From the NCBI RefSeq assembly GCF_040529055.1, contig NZ_CP132342.1, positions 3,160,001-3,224,000 of the forward strand: DNA of 64,000 nucleotides, in the 5' to 3' direction. Position numbers and translations under genes: made by a program. Below the pieces are notes generated by a model. The model was not told the origin of the DNA, ran no database searches, and saw only the letters and a program-made list of their open reading frames with translations. The stretch is from Xanthomonas sontii (lineage in GTDB: Bacteria; Pseudomonadota; Gammaproteobacteria; Xanthomonadales; Xanthomonadaceae). Below are positions 18,301-25,283 of this stretch, one piece after another (position 1 is the first letter of the stretch; each line of letters starts with the position of its first letter).

Positions 18301-21300
18301 GGACGCGCCTCGAAGCCGAGCACGGTGCGCAGCAAGTAGGCATCGCCCGTCGTGTCGAGCATGTGGTGGAAGAGGATGCCTTCCTGCAGCGGGGCGAGCG
18401 GGTAGATGTCCTGTACGTTGCCCACGCCGTCGGGCACCTGGCCCACCAGGCGATCGATCGCCTCCTGCTCCAGCGCTATCAGCGGCAGCATCGCGGACGT
18501 GATCGATACTGCGTCTTCAGCAATCAAATTCACGGATGTCTGCGCAGCCATGGGCGCCATGGACGTTGCTACCGCCGCTAGACCAGCCGGTGTCGGTGTA
18601 CTGAACAAAGCGCGGATGTCGGTCATGACGCCACGTTGATTCAGCTTGTCGACGATGGCGATTGCCAGCATCGAGTGGCCGCCGAGTTCGAAGAAGTGGT
18701 CGTGCCGGCCGACGCGTTCGACGCCCAGCAGGTCTTGCCAGATCTCGGCGATGGCCTGTTCGGTCGGCCCTTGCGGGGCCTCGTAGGGCTTGCTGGCCAG
18801 TGCGGTGTGATCGGGCGCAGGCAGGGCCTTGCGGTCGAGTTTGCCGTTGGGAGTGAGCGGGAAGGCCGGCAGGGTGACGAAGGCGGCCGGCAGCATGTAG
18901 TCCGGCAACGCATGCGCCAGCTGTTCGCGCAGTTCGGCGGCGTGCAGCTCGGCCTCGGGCTGGGCGATGAGGTAGGCGACCAGGCGCTTGTCGCCGGGGG
19001 TGTCCTCACGCACGGCCACCAGCGCATCGCGGACGCCGGCGCAGGCGCTGAGCTGGGCCTCGATCTCGCCCAGTTCGATGCGGAAGCCGCGCAGCTTGAC
19101 CTGGAAGTCGTTGCGGCCGTGGTACTCCAGGGTGCCATCGGGCCGCCAGCGGCCGAGATCGCCGGTGCGGTACATGCGCGCATCGGGCTGGTCGCTGAAG
19201 GGATCGGGCAGGAAGCGCTCGGCGGTCAGATCGGGGCGATTGAGGTAGCCATTTCCTACGCCAATGCCACCGATGAATATTTCGCCGATACTGCCAAGAG
19301 GAACCACTGATTGCGCTGCATCGAGCAGATAGAACCGCGTATTGGCAACGGGGCGGCCGATTGGCATCGTGCTTTCTTTTCCGCTTATGCCTGTGCAATC
19401 GAAGGTGCTTGCACAGATCGCCGCTTCGCTTGGGCCATAAGCATTTAGGAGGCGGTAGTTGGCGGCCCATCGCATGGCCAATGCCGGAGGCAGTGTCTCT
19501 GCTGCGGCAATTAGAGTCTGTAGCTCGCCGATTTTGCTCTCTTCCGATAGGCTGGAGAGCGACGTCGGCGAGAGCAATGCATGTGTGATGCCGTCGGCAA
19601 GTACCTCACGCAACGCTCTGCCGGCCAGTAGCGTATCTGTAGGTATCAGGCGTAGCGCCGCGCCACTGCATAACGTGACCATGATTTCCACTATGCTGGC
19701 ATCGAAACTGCTTGATGCGAATTGCAGCATGCGGTGCCCGGAACCTATCGCGAATCGGGAGATCAGGTCGTGGACCGTGTTGACTATGCCGCGATGGTGG
19801 TTCATCGCGCCTTTCGGCAAACCGGTTGAGCCGGAGGTATAGATGACGTACGCCAGGTGCGATGCCGTGAACGTGGCACCGTGCGCAAGTGGATTTGAAG
19901 CCGGGCAGCGTTGAACTTGTTCAACGGTGTCCGCCGCATCTATCACGACTACCTTTGCCAGTGCATGGGCTGCGGTATCACGTAGCTGCAACTGTGTCAG
20001 CACCAATTTGGGTGCACTGTCGGTCAATAGGTGGCGAATACGGTCTTCGGGATAATCCGGATCGATCGGGATGTAAGCAGCCCCCGATTTTAGGATCGCG
20101 AACATCGCCTCGATCAGGGCTGGACCCCGCTGCAGGCAGACGGCAACCCGATCCTCAAGACCGACGCCCAGGTCGATCAGGAAATGGGCGAGGCGGTTGG
20201 CGCGCGCATCGAGTTCGGCGTAGGTGAGGGTCTGGGTGTCGCAGACCAGGGCGATGGCCTGTGGCGTGCGTGCGGCTTGTTCCTCGAACAGCTGATGGAT
20301 CAGGCGATCGTGCGGGTAGTCCTGTGCCGTGGCATTGAAGTCGACCAGCAACTGCCGGCGCTCGGCGTCGTCGAGCATGTCCAGAGTGGACAGGTGTTGC
20401 TGCTGCGGGGCATCCAGCATGGCCTGGAGCAGGCGCAGGAAATAGCCGATCCAACGCTGTGCGGTGCCGGGCTGGAACAGGTCGCTGGCATAGGTGAGCT
20501 GGCCTTCCATGCGCTCGCCAGCGGTGTGCAGCGAGAGCGAGAGGTCGAAGTGGGCCGAGCCGATGGCCTGTTCGACTGGACTCAAGGTCAGCCCGGGCAA
20601 GGCCAGGGGCTGTCCGAGCGGGGTGTTGTCCAGGGCCAGCATGACCTGGAACAGAGGGCTGTGGCTGAGGCTGCGTACCGGCTGCAGGGCTTCGACGACC
20701 TGCTCGAAGGGCAGGTCCTGGTGCTCGTAGGCGGTCAGGGTGGTGTGCCGGACCTGGGCCAGCAGGTCGGCGACGGTGGGGTCTTCATCCAGGCGCACGC
20801 GCAAGGCCAGGGTGTTGACGAAGAAGCCGATCAGCGGCTCGACCTCGGTGCGCTGGCGGTTGGCCACCGGGGTGCCGACGACCACCTCGTGCTGGCCGCT
20901 CAGGCGTGCCAGCACGAGGGACCAGGCGGCCAGCAGGGTCATGAACGGGGTGACGCCGTGGCGTCGGCTGACGGCCTGCAGCTTGTCGACCAAGGGGGCG
21001 GGCAGGACGATGGGCAGGCTAGCGCCGGCATGGCGCTGGACCAGCGGACGCGGCCGGTCGGTGGGCAGTTCCAGGTAGGCCGGAGCGCCCTCCAGGTGCT
21101 GCTTCCAGAACGCGAGCTGGCGGGCGGTGACCTCGCCATGCAGCCACTGGCGTTGCCAGGCGGCGTAGTCGGCGTACTGCAGGGCCAGCGGCGGCAGCGG
21201 ATCGGGTTGGTCCAGGCGGAAGGCCGCGTACAACGCCGCCACTTCCTGGATCAGCACGCCGATGGACCAGCCGTCGGAGACGATGTGATGCTGGGTAACC

Positions 21301-24300
21301 AGCAGCACATGCTCGGTGGGCGACAGGCGCAGCAGCTGGCCGCGGATCAACCGATCGTGTTCCAGGTCGAAGGGCGCGGCGGCCTCGGCCGCGGCGCGTT
21401 CGGCCACGGCCTGCTGTTGGACCTGGTCGTGCAGATGGGACAGATCGTGTTCGGCCAGGCGCAAGCCGACCTGGGGCGGGGCGATGACCTGGATCGGCTC
21501 GCCCTGGTGCAGGGCGAAGGTGGTGCGCAGGCTCTCGTGGCGTTCGACGATGCGGTCCAGGGTGCGCTGCAAGGCGATGCGGTCCAGGTGTCCGGACAGG
21601 CGCAGGGCGGCAGGCATGTGGTAGGCGGCGCCGGCGGCGTGGTCGAGTTGGTCGAGGAACCACAGGCGTTGCTGCGCCCAGGACAGCGGCAGGGGCTGGG
21701 TGCGGTCGGCCAGGGGGAGTGTGTCGGCCTCGGCGCGGGCGGCGGTGTGGACCTGGGCGGCGAAGGCAGCGAGGCTGGGGTGGGCGAACAGCTCGCGCAG
21801 GGGCACGTCCACGGCCAGGGACTGACGCAGGCGGGCGATGAGCTGCACGGCCAGCAAGGAGTGACCGCCGAGTTCGAAGAAGTGGTCGTGCCGGCCGACC
21901 CGTTCCACGCCGAGCAGGTCTTGCCAGACCTCGGCGATGGCCTGTTCGGTCGGCCCTTGTGGTGCCTCGTAGGGCTTGGTGGCCAGGGCGGTGTGGTCGG
22001 GTGCGGGCAGGGCCTTGCGGTCGCGCTTGCCGTTGGGGGTGAGCGGGAAGGCGGGCAGGGTGACGAAGGCGGCCGGCAGCATGTACTCGGGCAGCACGTG
22101 CGCCAGGTGTTCGCGCAGTTCGGCGGCGTGCAGCTCGGCCTCGGGCTGGGCGATGAGGTAGGCGACCAGGCGCTTGTCGCCGGGGGTGTCCTCGCGCACG
22201 GCCACCAGCGCATCGCGGACGCCGGGGCAGGCGCTGAGTTGGGCCTCGATCTCGCCCAGTTCGATGCGGAAGCCGCGCAGCTTGACCTGGAAGTCGTTGC
22301 GGCCGTGGTACTCCAGGGTGCCATCGGGCCGCCAGCGGCCGAGATCACCGGTGCGGTACATGCGCGCATCGGGCTGGTCGCTGAAGGGATCGGGCAGGAA
22401 GCGTTCGGCGGTCAGGTCGGGGCGGTTGAGGTAGCCGCGCGCCACGCCCGGCCCGCCGATGTAGAGCTCGCCGATAGCGCCCAGCGGCACGGGGTGCCTG
22501 GCGGCGTCGAGCACGTAGACCTGGGTATTGGCGATCGGGCGGCCGATCGGGATGCTGTGGGCGTGGTGCGGCACCGCGTCGATGCGGAAGGTCGTGGCGA
22601 ACGTCGTGGTCTCGGTCGGACCATAGGCGTTGATCACCTGTTGCGGCCGTTGCGGCTGGGAGAGCAATTGGGCCACGCGGCGCGGGTCGAGGACATCGCC
22701 GCCGATCAGCAGGTAGCGCAGTTGGGCGAAGGCCCCGTCCAGCATGTCGACGTACTGGTTGAACAAGCCCACAGTCAGCCACAGCGCGGTGACGCGGTGA
22801 CGCTGCAGGCAAGCGCGCAATTGGGCTGGATCGAGCATGACCTCGTGCGGGACGACACACAGGGCTGCGCCATGGAGCAAGGGCGCCCAGACTTCCCAGG
22901 TTGCCGCATCGAAGGCGGGATTGGCGCCATGGGCGACGACGTCGGTGGGTTCCAGGGCGGCGTAGCGGGTTTGCATGACCAGCCGCAGGACGCTGCGGTG
23001 TTCGACCATGACGCCCTTGGGCACGCCGGTCGAGCCGGAGGTGTAGATGATGTAGGCCAATGCATGAGCGGTGAGGCCCGAGACAGATGGGGCGGTATGC
23101 GGCAGGTCGGCGAACTGGGTGGCGTCGTCCTCGATCAGGATGAGCGAGGGTGCGTCTGTAGGCAGGCGATCGTGCAGGCCTGGCTCGGTCAGGATGGCGA
23201 TCGGACCACAGTCGGCGAGCAGTTGCGCCACACGCTCCGGGGGATAGGTCGCATCCAGCGGAACATAGGCGGCGCCGGCCTTGAGGACAGCGAGCATAGC
23301 CACGACGGAGCTGATGCGCCGTTGCAGGAGCATGGCAACCCGATCCTCAAGACCGACGCCCAGGCCGATCAGGGAGTGGGCGAGGCGGTTGGCACGTGCA
23401 TCGAGTTCGGCGTAGGTGAGGGTCTGGGTGTCGCAGACCAGGGCGATGGCCTGTGGCGTGCGTGCGGCCTGTTCCTCGAACAGCTGATGGATCAGGCGAT
23501 CGTGCGGGTAGTCCCGTGCCGTGGCATTGAAGTCAACCAGTAGTGTTTGGCGCTCAGCGGCAGGCAATACATCCAGTTCGACCAAGGGCCGTTCCGGCGT
23601 CTGCTCCAGCGTCTGGACCACCGCCTCAATGGCGCTCTGGAAATATCCCAGCATCCGTTCCGGAGCGATGCCCTGGCAGATCGCTTTCAATCCGAACTGT
23701 TCGCCGAAGTCGTCCACACACATCGAGACTGGATAATTGGTCCTTTCCTCACTAAGCAGCAATTCCATTCCTAGCAGCGCGCCCGGATGCGTATTGGCTG
23801 GCGCGCTATGGCGATAGTTGAGCAAGGCGCCGAACAGCGGCTGCGTGGCCGGTACGCCACTGCACCGCTGCGCCAAGGTCAGCGGTGCCTGCTCGTGGCG
23901 CAACAGCTCGCCCAATTGCACGGCCATCTGCGTCACTGCGTCGCGCACACTCAGTCCCGTCAGGGAGATGCGCAGCGGCAAGGTGTTGATGAACAGGCCC
24001 ACCGCGGTGCCGACGCCCGCCCCGCCTTGCATGCGCCCGCTCAGGACCGTACCGAACACCACGTCTTCGCGGCCGCCGTCGCTGCTGTGCAATACCTGCG
24101 CCCAGGCCACGTGGAACAGCACCGCGGGGGAGACCCCATGTTGCCGCGCCAGTTGGCGTAGCTGTGCGCAAAGCACTGGCGGCAAGACCGATTTGACTTC
24201 GGTGATCGGGCTTGTATCGTCGTCGCGGATCGCGAGCAACCCAAACGGTGCGGTCGGCTCGCTCAGGTCGCCCAGTTGCTGGCGGAAATAGGTCTCATGG

Positions 24301-25127
24301 GCCTCGGTCGACACCGCGCGCATGTGCGCGATGAAGTTGCGGTAGGGAAGCGATGGCGGCAACTGGTCGGCGTGCCCCTGCAACACCGCCTGGATCTCGG
24401 CGATGATCACTTCCAGGGTGATGTGGTCGCAGACCAGATGGTGGGTCAAGAGCGACAACCGCCATTGGTGGGTCAGCGGATCGCGGGCGATGTAGGCCGC
24501 AAGCAGAGGAGCGCGCTGCAGATCCAGGCGCTGGGTGGCGGGATCGGTATGTGCGAGTAGTTCCTGCAACGACAGGAACCCCAGTTCGTGTCGCGGCAAC
24601 GGTGCACGACGCTGCACGAGTTGCACGGCCTGGGGCAGGTCGCGCCAATGGATGGCGGTGCGCAGGATATCGTGGCGATCAATGACGATCTGCAGCGCGT
24701 GCAGAAACGCATCTAGCTGTGGACGCGCCTCGAAGCCGAGCACGGTGCGCAGCAAGTAGGCATCGCCCGTCGTGTCGAGCATGTGGTGGAAGAGGATGCC
24801 TTCCTGCAGCGGGGCGAGCGGGTAGATGTCCTGTACGTTGCCCATGCCGTCGGGCACCTGGCCCACCAGGCGATCGATCGCCTCCTGCTCCAGCGCTATC
24901 AGCGGCAGCATCGAGGGCGTGATCTTCGTGGCGGCAGACGCGCTGCCTGACAACGTCACCGTCCCATCCTGCAAGGCAGCAATCAATGCTTGCTTCCACG
25001 TCTTTAATAGCGCGACCGTGTCATTGTCGAGCACTCCAGGCGCAGCTCGTACGGTCAGTTCGATGCCGTCCGTACTAACGGAAATTTCTTTTTCGAGCAG
25101 CCGGGCGATGAGGGATTGCAGGCTCAT
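12012..25127 (-). CDS. NRPS B: four-module synthetase with TubC-like docking domain and two dual C/E domains
   Basis: 4371 aa. Residues 1-55 form a TubC/beta-hairpin-type docking domain (opening MSLQSLIARLLEKEISVS). Order: dock, C/E-A-T, C-A-T, C/E-A-T, C-A-T. The first and third condensation domains begin IYPLAPLQEGILFHHM and carry the elongated histidine motif HHMLDTTGD at 114-122 and 2254-2262. This is the mark of dual condensation/epimerisation domains of Pseudomonas-type lipopeptide synthetases, and no separate E domain exists. The other C domains are LCL-like. Carrier serines are Ser1090, 2152, 3232 and 4296. The C-terminal 35 residues are strongly acidic (EEDDIHDIDSD), ready to pair with the basic N-terminus of NRPS C. 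AAGGAAG lies 8 nt before the ATG. A 156-bp gap separates it from NRPS A. Large internal repeats are listed separately. Confidence 0.97.
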   Translation of the reverse strand: MSLQSLIARLLEKEISVSTDGIELTVRAAPGVLDNDTVALLKTWKQALIAALQDGTVTLSGSASAATKITPSMLPLIALEQEAIDRLVGQVPDGMGNVQDIYPLAPLQEGILFHHMLDTTGDAYLLRTVLGFEARPQLDAFLHALQIVIDRHDILRTAIHWRDLPQAVQLVQRRAPLPRHELGFLSLQELLAHTDPATQRLDLQRAPLLAAYIARDPLTHQWRLSLLTHHLVCDHITLEVIIAEIQAVLQGHADQLPPSLPYRNFIAHMRAVSTEAHETYFRQQLGDLSEPTAPFGLLAIRDDDTSPITEVKSVLPPVLCAQLRQLARQHGVSPAVLFHVAWAQVLHSSDGGREDVVFGTVLSGRMQGGAGVGTAVGLFINTLPLRISLTGLSVRDAVTQMAVQLGELLRHEQAPLTLAQRCSGVPATQPLFGALLNYRHSAPANTHPGALLGMELLLSEERTNYPVSMCVDDFGEQFGLKAICQGIAPERMLGYFQSAIEAVVQTLEQTPERPLVELDVLPAAERQTLLVDFNATARDYPHDRLIHQLFEEQAARTPQAIALVCDTQTLTYAELDARANRLAHSLIGLGVGLEDRVAMLLQRRISSVVAMLAVLKAGAAYVPLDATYPPERVAQLLADCGPIAILTEPGLHDRLPTDAPSLILIEDDATQFADLPHTAPSVSGLTAHALAYIIYTSGSTGVPKGVMVEHRSVLRLVMQTRYAALEPTDVVAHGANPAFDAATWEVWAPLLHGAALCVVPHEVMLDPAQLRACLQRHRVTALWLTVGLFNQYVDMLDGAFAQLRYLLIGGDVLDPRRVAQLLSQPQRPQQVINAYGPTETTTFATTFRIDAVPHHAHSIPIGRPIANTQVYVLDAARHPVPLGAIGELYIGGPGVARGYLNRPDLTAERFLPDPFSDQPDARMYRTGDLGRWRPDGTLEYHGRNDFQVKLRGFRIELGEIEAQLSACPGVRDALVAVREDTPGDKRLVAYLIAQPEAELHAAELREHLAHVLPEYMLPAAFVTLPAFPLTPNGKRDRKALPAPDHTALATKPYEAPQGPTEQAIAEVWQDLLGVERVGRHDHFFELGGHSLLAVQLIARLRQSLAVDVPLRELFAHPSLAAFAAQVHTAARAEADTLPLADRTQPLPLSWAQQRLWFLDQLDHAAGAAYHMPAALRLSGHLDRIALQRTLDRIVERHESLRTTFALHQGEPIQVIAPPQVGLRLAEHDLSHLHDQVQQQAVAERAAAEAAAPFDLEHDRLIRGQLLRLSPTEHVLLVTQHHIVSDGWSIGVLIQEVAALYAAFRLDQPDPLPPLALQYADYAAWQRQWLHGEVTARQLAFWKQHLEGAPAYLELPTDRPRPLVQRHAGASLPIVLPAPLVDKLQAVSRRHGVTPFMTLLAAWSLVLARLSGQHEVVVGTPVANRQRTEVEPLIGFFVNTLALRVRLDEDPTVADLLAQVRHTTLTAYEHQDLPFEQVVEALQPVRSLSHSPLFQVMLALDNTPLGQPLALPGLTLSPVEQAIGSAHFDLSLSLHTAGERMEGQLTYASDLFQPGTAQRWIGYFLRLLQAMLDAPQQQHLSTLDMLDDAERRQLLVDFNATAQDYPHDRLIHQLFEEQAARTPQAIALVCDTQTLTYAELDARANRLAHFLIDLGVGLEDRVAVCLQRGPALIEAMFAILKSGAAYIPIDPDYPEDRIRHLLTDSAPKLVLTQLQLRDTAAHALAKVVVIDAADTVEQVQRCPASNPLAHGATFTASHLAYVIYTSGSTGLPKGAMNHHRGIVNTVHDLISRFAIGSGHRMLQFASSSFDASIVEIMVTLCSGAALRLIPTDTLLAGRALREVLADGITHALLSPTSLSSLSEESKIGELQTLIAAAETLPPALAMRWAANYRLLNAYGPSEAAICASTFDCTGISGKESTMPIGRPVANTRFYLLDAAQSVVPLGSIGEIFIGGIGVGNGYLNRPDLTAERFLPDPFSDQPDARMYRTGDLGRWRPDGTLEYHGRNDFQVKLRGFRIELGEIEAQLSACAGVRDALVAVREDTPGDKRLVAYLIAQPEAELHAAELREQLAHALPDYMLPAAFVTLPAFPLTPNGKLDRKALPAPDHTALASKPYEAPQGPTEQAIAEIWQDLLGVERVGRHDHFFELGGHSMLAIAIVDKLNQRGVMTDIRALFSTPTPAGLAAVATSMAPMAAQTSVNLIAEDAVSITSAMLPLIALEQEAIDRLVGQVPDGVGNVQDIYPLAPLQEGILFHHMLDTTGDAYLLRTVLGFEARPQLDAFLHALQIVIDRHDILRTAIHWRDLPQAVQLVQRRAPLPRHELGFLSLQELLAHTDPATQRLDLQRAPLLAAYIARDPLTHQWRLSLLTHHLVCDHITLEVIIAEIQAVLQGHADQLPPSLPYRNFIAHMRAVSTEAHETYFRQQLGDLSEPTAPFGLLAIRDDDTSPITEVKSVLPPVLCAQLRQLARQHGVSPAVLFHVAWAQVLHSSDGGREDVVFGTVLSGRMQGGAGVGTAVGLFINTLPLRISLTGLSVRDAVTQMAVQLGELLRHEQAPLTLAQRCSGVPATQPLFGALLNYRHSAPANTHPGALLGMELLLSEERTNYPVSMCVDDFGEQFGLKAICQGIAPERMLGYFQSAIEAVVQTLEQTPERPLVELDVLPAAERQTLLVDFNATARDYPHDRLIHQLFEEQAARTPQAIALVCDTQTLTYAELDARANRLAHYLRTQRAVSSDTLVGLCFERSIQMVVAILGILKAGGAYLPIDPDYPESRIRHMLDDATPAIVLISRSLHMQVSLPDRLALCLDDPTIEHEIALQPATAPDSQFVSSRNLAYVIYTSGSTGMPKGVMVEHRSVLRLVIDNPFAEIGANDCVVHCANIAFDAATWELWSALLNGGRVLLVPQDVVLDAPRFARLLQSSGATAAFLTVALFNQYADVLSLVLPKMNYLLFGGEQTDIQHIRKIFSSAAPRHLVHCYGPTETTTFATTYDIVSISERATTLPIGAPIGNTSIYLLNKHLQPVALGAIGELYIGGPGVARGYLNRPELTAERFLPDPFSDQPDARMYRTGDLGRWRPDGTLEYHGRNDFQVKLRGFRIELGEIEAQLSACAGVRDALVAVREDTPGDKRLVAYLIAQPEAELHAAELREHLAHVLPEYMLPAAFVTLPAFPLTPNGKRDRKALPAPDHTALATKPYEAPQGPTEQAIAEVWQDLLGVERVGRHDHFFELGGHSLLAVQLIARLRQSLAVDVPLRELFAHPSLAAFAAQVHTAARAEADTLPLADRTQPLPLSWAQQRLWFLDQLDHAAGAAYHMPAALRLSGHLDRIALQRTLDRIVERHESLRTTFALHQGEPIQVIAPPQVGLRLAEHDLSHLHDQVQQQAVAERAAAEAAAPFDLEHDRLIRGQLLRLSPTEHVLLVTQHHIVSDGWSIGVLIQEVAALYAAFRLDQPDPLPPLALQYADYAAWQRQWLHGEVTARQLAFWKQHLEGAPAYLELPTDRPRPLVQRHAGASLPIVLPAPLVDKLQAVSRRHGVTPFMTLLAAWSLVLARLSGQHEVVVGTPVANRQRTEVEPLIGFFVNTLALRVRLDEDPTVADLLAQVRHTTLTAYEHQDLPFEQVVEALQPVRSLSHSPLFQVMLALDNTPLGQPLALPGLTLSPVEQAIGSAHFDLSLSLHTAGERMEGQLTYASDLFQPGTAQRWIGYFLRLLQAMLDAPQQQHLSTLDMLDDAERRHLLVDFNATAQDYPHDRLIHQLFEEQAARTPQAIALVCDTQTLTYAELDARANRLAHSLIGLGVGLEDRVAMLLQRRISSVVAMLAVLKAGATYVPLDATYPPERVAQLLADCRPTAVVTEAGLHDRLPTDAPSLILIEDDATQFADLPHTAPSVSGLTAHALAYIIYTSGSTGVPKGVMVEHRSVLRLVMQTRYAALEPTDVVAHGANPAFDAATWEVWAPLLHGAALCVVPHEVMLDPAQLRACLQRHRVTALWLTVGLFNQYVGVLDAAFAQLRYLLIGGDVLDPRRVAQLLSQPQRPQQVINAYGPTETTTFATTFCIEAVPNQAHSIPIGRPIANTQVYVLDAARHPVPLGAIGELYIGGPGVARGYLNRSDLTAERFLPDPFSDQPDARMYRTGDLGRWRPDGTLEYHGRNDFQVKLRGFRIELGEIEAQLSACAGVRDALVAVREDTPGDKRLVAYLIAQPEAELHAAALREHLAHVLPEYMLPAAFVTLPAFPLTPNGKLDRKALPAPDHTALATKPYEAPQGPTEPIIAEIWQDLLGVERVGRHDHFFELGGHSLLATQFVARVRECMEIELPLKALFMQPTLIDIADVITELQLALYEEDDIHDIDSDLATLVESELLAMLKENHNAK
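13781..16035 (-). repeat. 2.25-kb direct repeat, copy in modules 9/8 (partner 20207-22461)
   Basis: Bases 13781-16035 match 20207-22461 at a constant offset of 6426 bp with only a handful of mismatches seen by eye. The block spans the start of one A domain, the whole LCL C domain, and the carrier and A-domain C-terminal part of the preceding module. Confidence 0.9.
15324..18563 (-). other. NRPS module 8 (C/E-A-T), Leu/Val-like code
   Basis: Approximate boundaries. The dual C/E domain (HHMLDTTGD, residues 2254-2262) should epimerise residue 7. The code D-A-W-F-L-G-C-T-F shares six of nine positions with Leu DAWFLGNVV and five with Val. The A core (about 16060-16960) is visibly less GC-rich than its flanks. 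Confidence 0.8.
16978..18493 (-). repeat. 1.5-kb direct repeat covering the dual C/E domain of module 8 (partner 23398-24913)
   Basis: Bases 16978-18493 match 23398-24913 at a constant offset of 6420 bp; the only difference I found is at 18425/24845. Identity ends abruptly just before the start of each C/E domain. The two dual C/E domains are therefore near-perfect copies. Confidence 0.92.
18564..21749 (-). other. NRPS module 7 (C-A-T), aromatic-like code
   Basis: Approximate boundaries. The code D-A-V-L-I-A-A-I-C matches the Phe code DAWTIAAIC at seven of nine positions. A5 reads YGPSE instead of YGPTE. The A core (about 19240-20180) is lower in GC than its flanks. Its carrier (GGHSMLAI, Ser2152) has the form that precedes dual C/E domains, consistent with a D residue at position 7. 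Confidence 0.8.
20207..22461 (-). repeat. 2.25-kb direct repeat, copy in modules 7/6 (partner 13781-16035)
   Basis: Second copy of the C-domain/carrier block, with the same offset of 6426 bp. Small differences occur, for example at 13926/20352 and 15668/22094. Confidence 0.9.
21861..23513 (-). repeat. 1.65-kb direct repeat: A domain of module 6 matches that of module 5 (partner 25497-27149)
   Basis: Bases 21861-23513 match 25497-27149 at offset 3636 bp with few differences. This block contains essentially the whole A domain plus the carrier start, so modules 5 and 6 should load the same residue. Confidence 0.88.
23398..24913 (-). repeat. 1.5-kb direct repeat covering the dual C/E domain of module 6 (partner 16978-18493)
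   Basis: Second copy of the C/E block, offset 6420 bp. Downstream of 24913 the sequence turns into the unique docking domain of NRPS B. Confidence 0.92.
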
Positions 25128-25283
25128 AACGTAGCTTCCTTAATTGTGTTGTCGCGTGCGCGGCGATTCCATCAAACGCAATTCTTCATTCGCGACATTC
25201 TTCGAACAAACATGGAGATTGTTGCGTCTGCCATGACGGGATTTGCCTGCAATCTTGTATTTCGTGAACTGCAAAAATGGAGT

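Larger units (their letters stand above)
21750..25127 (-). other. NRPS module 6 (dock-C/E-A-T), Val-like code
   Basis: Approximate boundaries. The TubC-like docking domain is followed by a dual C/E domain (HHMLDTTGD, 114-122), which should epimerise residue 5 delivered from NRPS A. The code is D-A-W-W-L-G-A-T-F, as in modules 5 and 9. Confidence 0.82.
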
